DNA of 64,000 bases, taken from contig NZ_CP082269.1 of the NCBI RefSeq assembly GCF_019880405.1, forward strand, positions 558,001 to 622,000, written 5' to 3'. A program made the translations under genes and the position numbers. The notes under the pieces were generated by a model. It was not told the origin of the DNA and ran no database searches. It saw nothing but the letters and a program-made list of their open reading frames with translations. Positions within the stretch are counted from its first letter, which is position 1; each line of letters opens with the position of its first letter. Below are positions 62,660 through 64,000 of the stretch, in pieces. This DNA is from Enterobacter sp. C2. Lineage in GTDB: Bacteria > Pseudomonadota > Gammaproteobacteria > Enterobacterales > Enterobacteriaceae.

Positions 62660-63292
62660 ATGAAGAAACCCGAGCCATCAGCAGTAACTTTCACTAAAAA
62701 TGATGTAGAAATTATTGCACGCGAAACACTCTATAACGGTTTTTTTTCTCTGAAGCGGTGGCGCTTTCGGCATCGGCTTTTTAACGGTGAGATGAGCGGG
62801 GAGGTGACGCGTGAAATTTTTGAGCGCGGCCATGCCGCCGTCTTGCTACCCTATGACCTGGCGCGCGACGAGGTGGTACTGATCGAGCAGATCCGTATTC
62901 CGGCTTACGACACCAGTGAAACCCCCTGGCTGCTGGAGCTGGTTGCTGGCATGATCGAAGAGGGTGAGAGCGTAGAAGACGTGGCCCGCCGCGAAGCCGT
63001 AGAAGAGGCCGGGCTGCAGGTTGGCCGGGTAAAAGAGTTTATGAGCTATCTGGCCAGCCCTGGCGGCACCAGCGAGCGCTTATCGTTAATGGTTGGCGAA
63101 GTGGATGCCACGCAGGCCAAAGGTATACATGGCCTGGTGGACGAAAACGAAGATATTCGTGTTCATGTGGTGAGCCGGGAACAGGCTTACCAGTGGGTTG
63201 AAGAGGGGAAAATAGACAACGCCGCGTCGGTCATCGCCCTGCAATGGCTGCAGCTGCACTACGAAAAGTTGAGAACTGAGTGGAAAAAATGA
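62660..63292 (+). CDS. nudF: ADP-ribose pyrophosphatase NudF
   Basis: Nudix hydrolase cleaving ADP-ribose and related sugar nucleotides to AMP and sugar phosphate. The 210 residues contain the Nudix box: GMIEEGES...REAVEEAGL with Gly, Glu and the REUxEExGU core. Divergent from tolC. Its stop overlaps the yqiB start in an ATGA. Confidence 0.96.
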   Translation: MKKPEPSAVTFTKNDVEIIARETLYNGFFSLKRWRFRHRLFNGEMSGEVTREIFERGHAAVLLPYDLARDEVVLIEQIRIPAYDTSETPWLLELVAGMIEEGESVEDVARREAVEEAGLQVGRVKEFMSYLASPGGTSERLSLMVGEVDATQAKGIHGLVDENEDIRVHVVSREQAYQWVEEGKIDNAASVIALQWLQLHYEKLRTEWKK

Positions 63293-63711
63293 AGCGTTAT
63301 ACACCTGACTTTCCTGAAATGATGCGCCTGTGCGAAACCAACTTCGCCCAGCTACGCCGCCTGCTGCCACGCAATGACGCACCCGGCGAAACAGTGAGCT
63401 ATCAGGTGGCCAATGCGCAATACCGAGTAACGATTACAGAATCAACCCGCTACACTACGCTGGTGGAAATCGTGCAGACAGAACCGGCGATCAGCTACTG
63501 GAGCATGCCGTCGTTAACGGTACGCCTCTATCACGATGCTATGGTCGCTGAAGTGTGTTCAAGCCAGCAGATCTTTCGCTTTAAAGCGCGGTATGATTAC
63601 CCAAACAAAAAGTTGCACCAACGCGACGAAAAGCATCAAATTAATCAGTTTCTGGCCGACTGGCTTAGGTACTGTTTAGCACATGGAGCAATGGCGATTC
63701 CGGTTTGTTAG
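63289..63711 (+). CDS. yqiB: DUF1249 protein YqiB
   Basis: A 140-residue cytosolic protein, DUF1249, of unknown role; equal in length to E. coli YqiB. Conserved segments include [38 protein letters not shown] and [20 protein letters not shown]. The ATG overlaps the nudF stop, so the two are coupled; cpdA follows. Three residues of extra N-terminus are possible from an earlier in-frame start. Confidence 0.93.
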   Translation: MKRYTPDFPEMMRLCETNFAQLRRLLPRNDAPGETVSYQVANAQYRVTITESTRYTTLVEIVQTEPAISYWSMPSLTVRLYHDAMVAEVCSSQQIFRFKARYDYPNKKLHQRDEKHQINQFLADWLRYCLAHGAMAIPVC

Positions 63712-63739
63712 CATCGTGAAACCTACCTAAGGACACCAT

Positions 63740-64000
63740 TTGGAAAGCCTGTTAAACCTGAATCTGGCGGGTGAGGCCAGCATCAGGATCTTACAAATAA
63801 CCGATACTCACCTGTTTGCCGAAAAGCATGAAACGTTGTTAGGGGTCAATACCTGGGAGAGCTATCAGGCGGTATTGGAAGCCATCCGGGCCGAGCAGCG
63901 TCACTGCGATTTAATCGTCGCTACCGGCGACCTGGCACAGGATCACTCTGCTGCGGCCTATCAGCACTTTGCTGAGGGGATCGCCAGCTTCGACGTGCCC
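63740..64000 (+). CDS. cpdA: 3',5'-cyclic-AMP phosphodiesterase CpdA, cut by window edge
   Basis: Calcineurin-like metallophosphoesterase hydrolysing cAMP. Only the first 87 codons are in the window. The frame starts at TTG (63740) after AAGGA, reading ESLLNLNLAGEASIRILQ; metal-binding motifs DTHLF and GDLAQDHS are visible. E. coli CpdA is 275 residues. In operon with nudF and yqiB. Confidence 0.94.
   Translation, partial: MESLLNLNLAGEASIRILQITDTHLFAEKHETLLGVNTWESYQAVLEAIRAEQRHCDLIVATGDLAQDHSAAAYQHFAEGIASFDVP

Overview
The window is chromosomal DNA of a gamma-proteobacterium of the family Enterobacteriaceae. Nearly every backbone gene matches its Escherichia coli counterpart in length and in recognisable sequence, and the order follows the E. 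coli yqjG-exuR-uxaCA-fadH-patA-aer-rpoD-dnaG-tsaD-hldE-ribB-tolC-cpdA stretch. Gene content and the accessory cargo suggest an Enterobacter, Lelliottia or Leclercia type organism rather than E. coli itself; the genus is an inference and cannot be fixed from this window.

Layout. 1-3972 (minus): yqjG (cut by the left edge), yqjF, the yqjC-yqjD-yqjE-yqjK envelope-stress cluster, mzrA and yqjA. 4224-9825: hexuronate block (repressor exuR, transporter exuT, divergent uxaC-uxaA) with a shared control region. 9938-15400: sstT, alx with its Mn/pH-responsive leader, ygjR, ygjP, rlmG. 15457-19868: fadH, an inserted Tlde1-type effector/immunity pair, patA. 20301-25092: aer and a second chemoreceptor, each behind a good sigma-28 promoter, then the metal-linked pair yqjI/yqjH. 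39624-64000: tRNA-Ile(CAU) ileX, mug, rpoD-dnaG-rpsU (macromolecular synthesis operon), tsaD, plsY, folB, uppP, cca, ygiM, ygiF, glnE, hldE, ubiK, an FMN riboswitch with ribB, zupT, ygiD, ygiC, ygiB, tolC, nudF, yqiB and the start of cpdA.

The variable part is 25.1-39.6 kb, between yqjH and ileX, which are neighbours in E. coli. It holds: a three-gene cassette of a PD-(D/E)XK nuclease-like protein, a protein of unknown family and a coiled-coil J-domain protein; a secreted cysteine-containing protein; two zinc alcohol dehydrogenases with an HxlR regulator and a clear palindromic operator; an antibacterial module with an RNase A-like toxin, its immunity protein, an orphan Tlde1-type immunity protein and an immunity-like lipoprotein; a phosphatase/ADP-ribosylglycohydrolase fusion; an AT-rich divergent module containing a 58-residue membrane protein coupled by an ATGA overlap; a DUF2971 protein; and a P2-like phage portal fragment next to ileX. 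No type VI secretion structural genes are in the window, so the effectors would depend on machinery elsewhere.

Best candidates for undescribed biology are the nuclease/unknown/J-domain cassette (possible defence system), the phosphatase-ADP-ribosylglycohydrolase fusion set among effector and immunity genes, and the 236-residue protein with its coupled small membrane protein. All three functions are inferences from domains and context.
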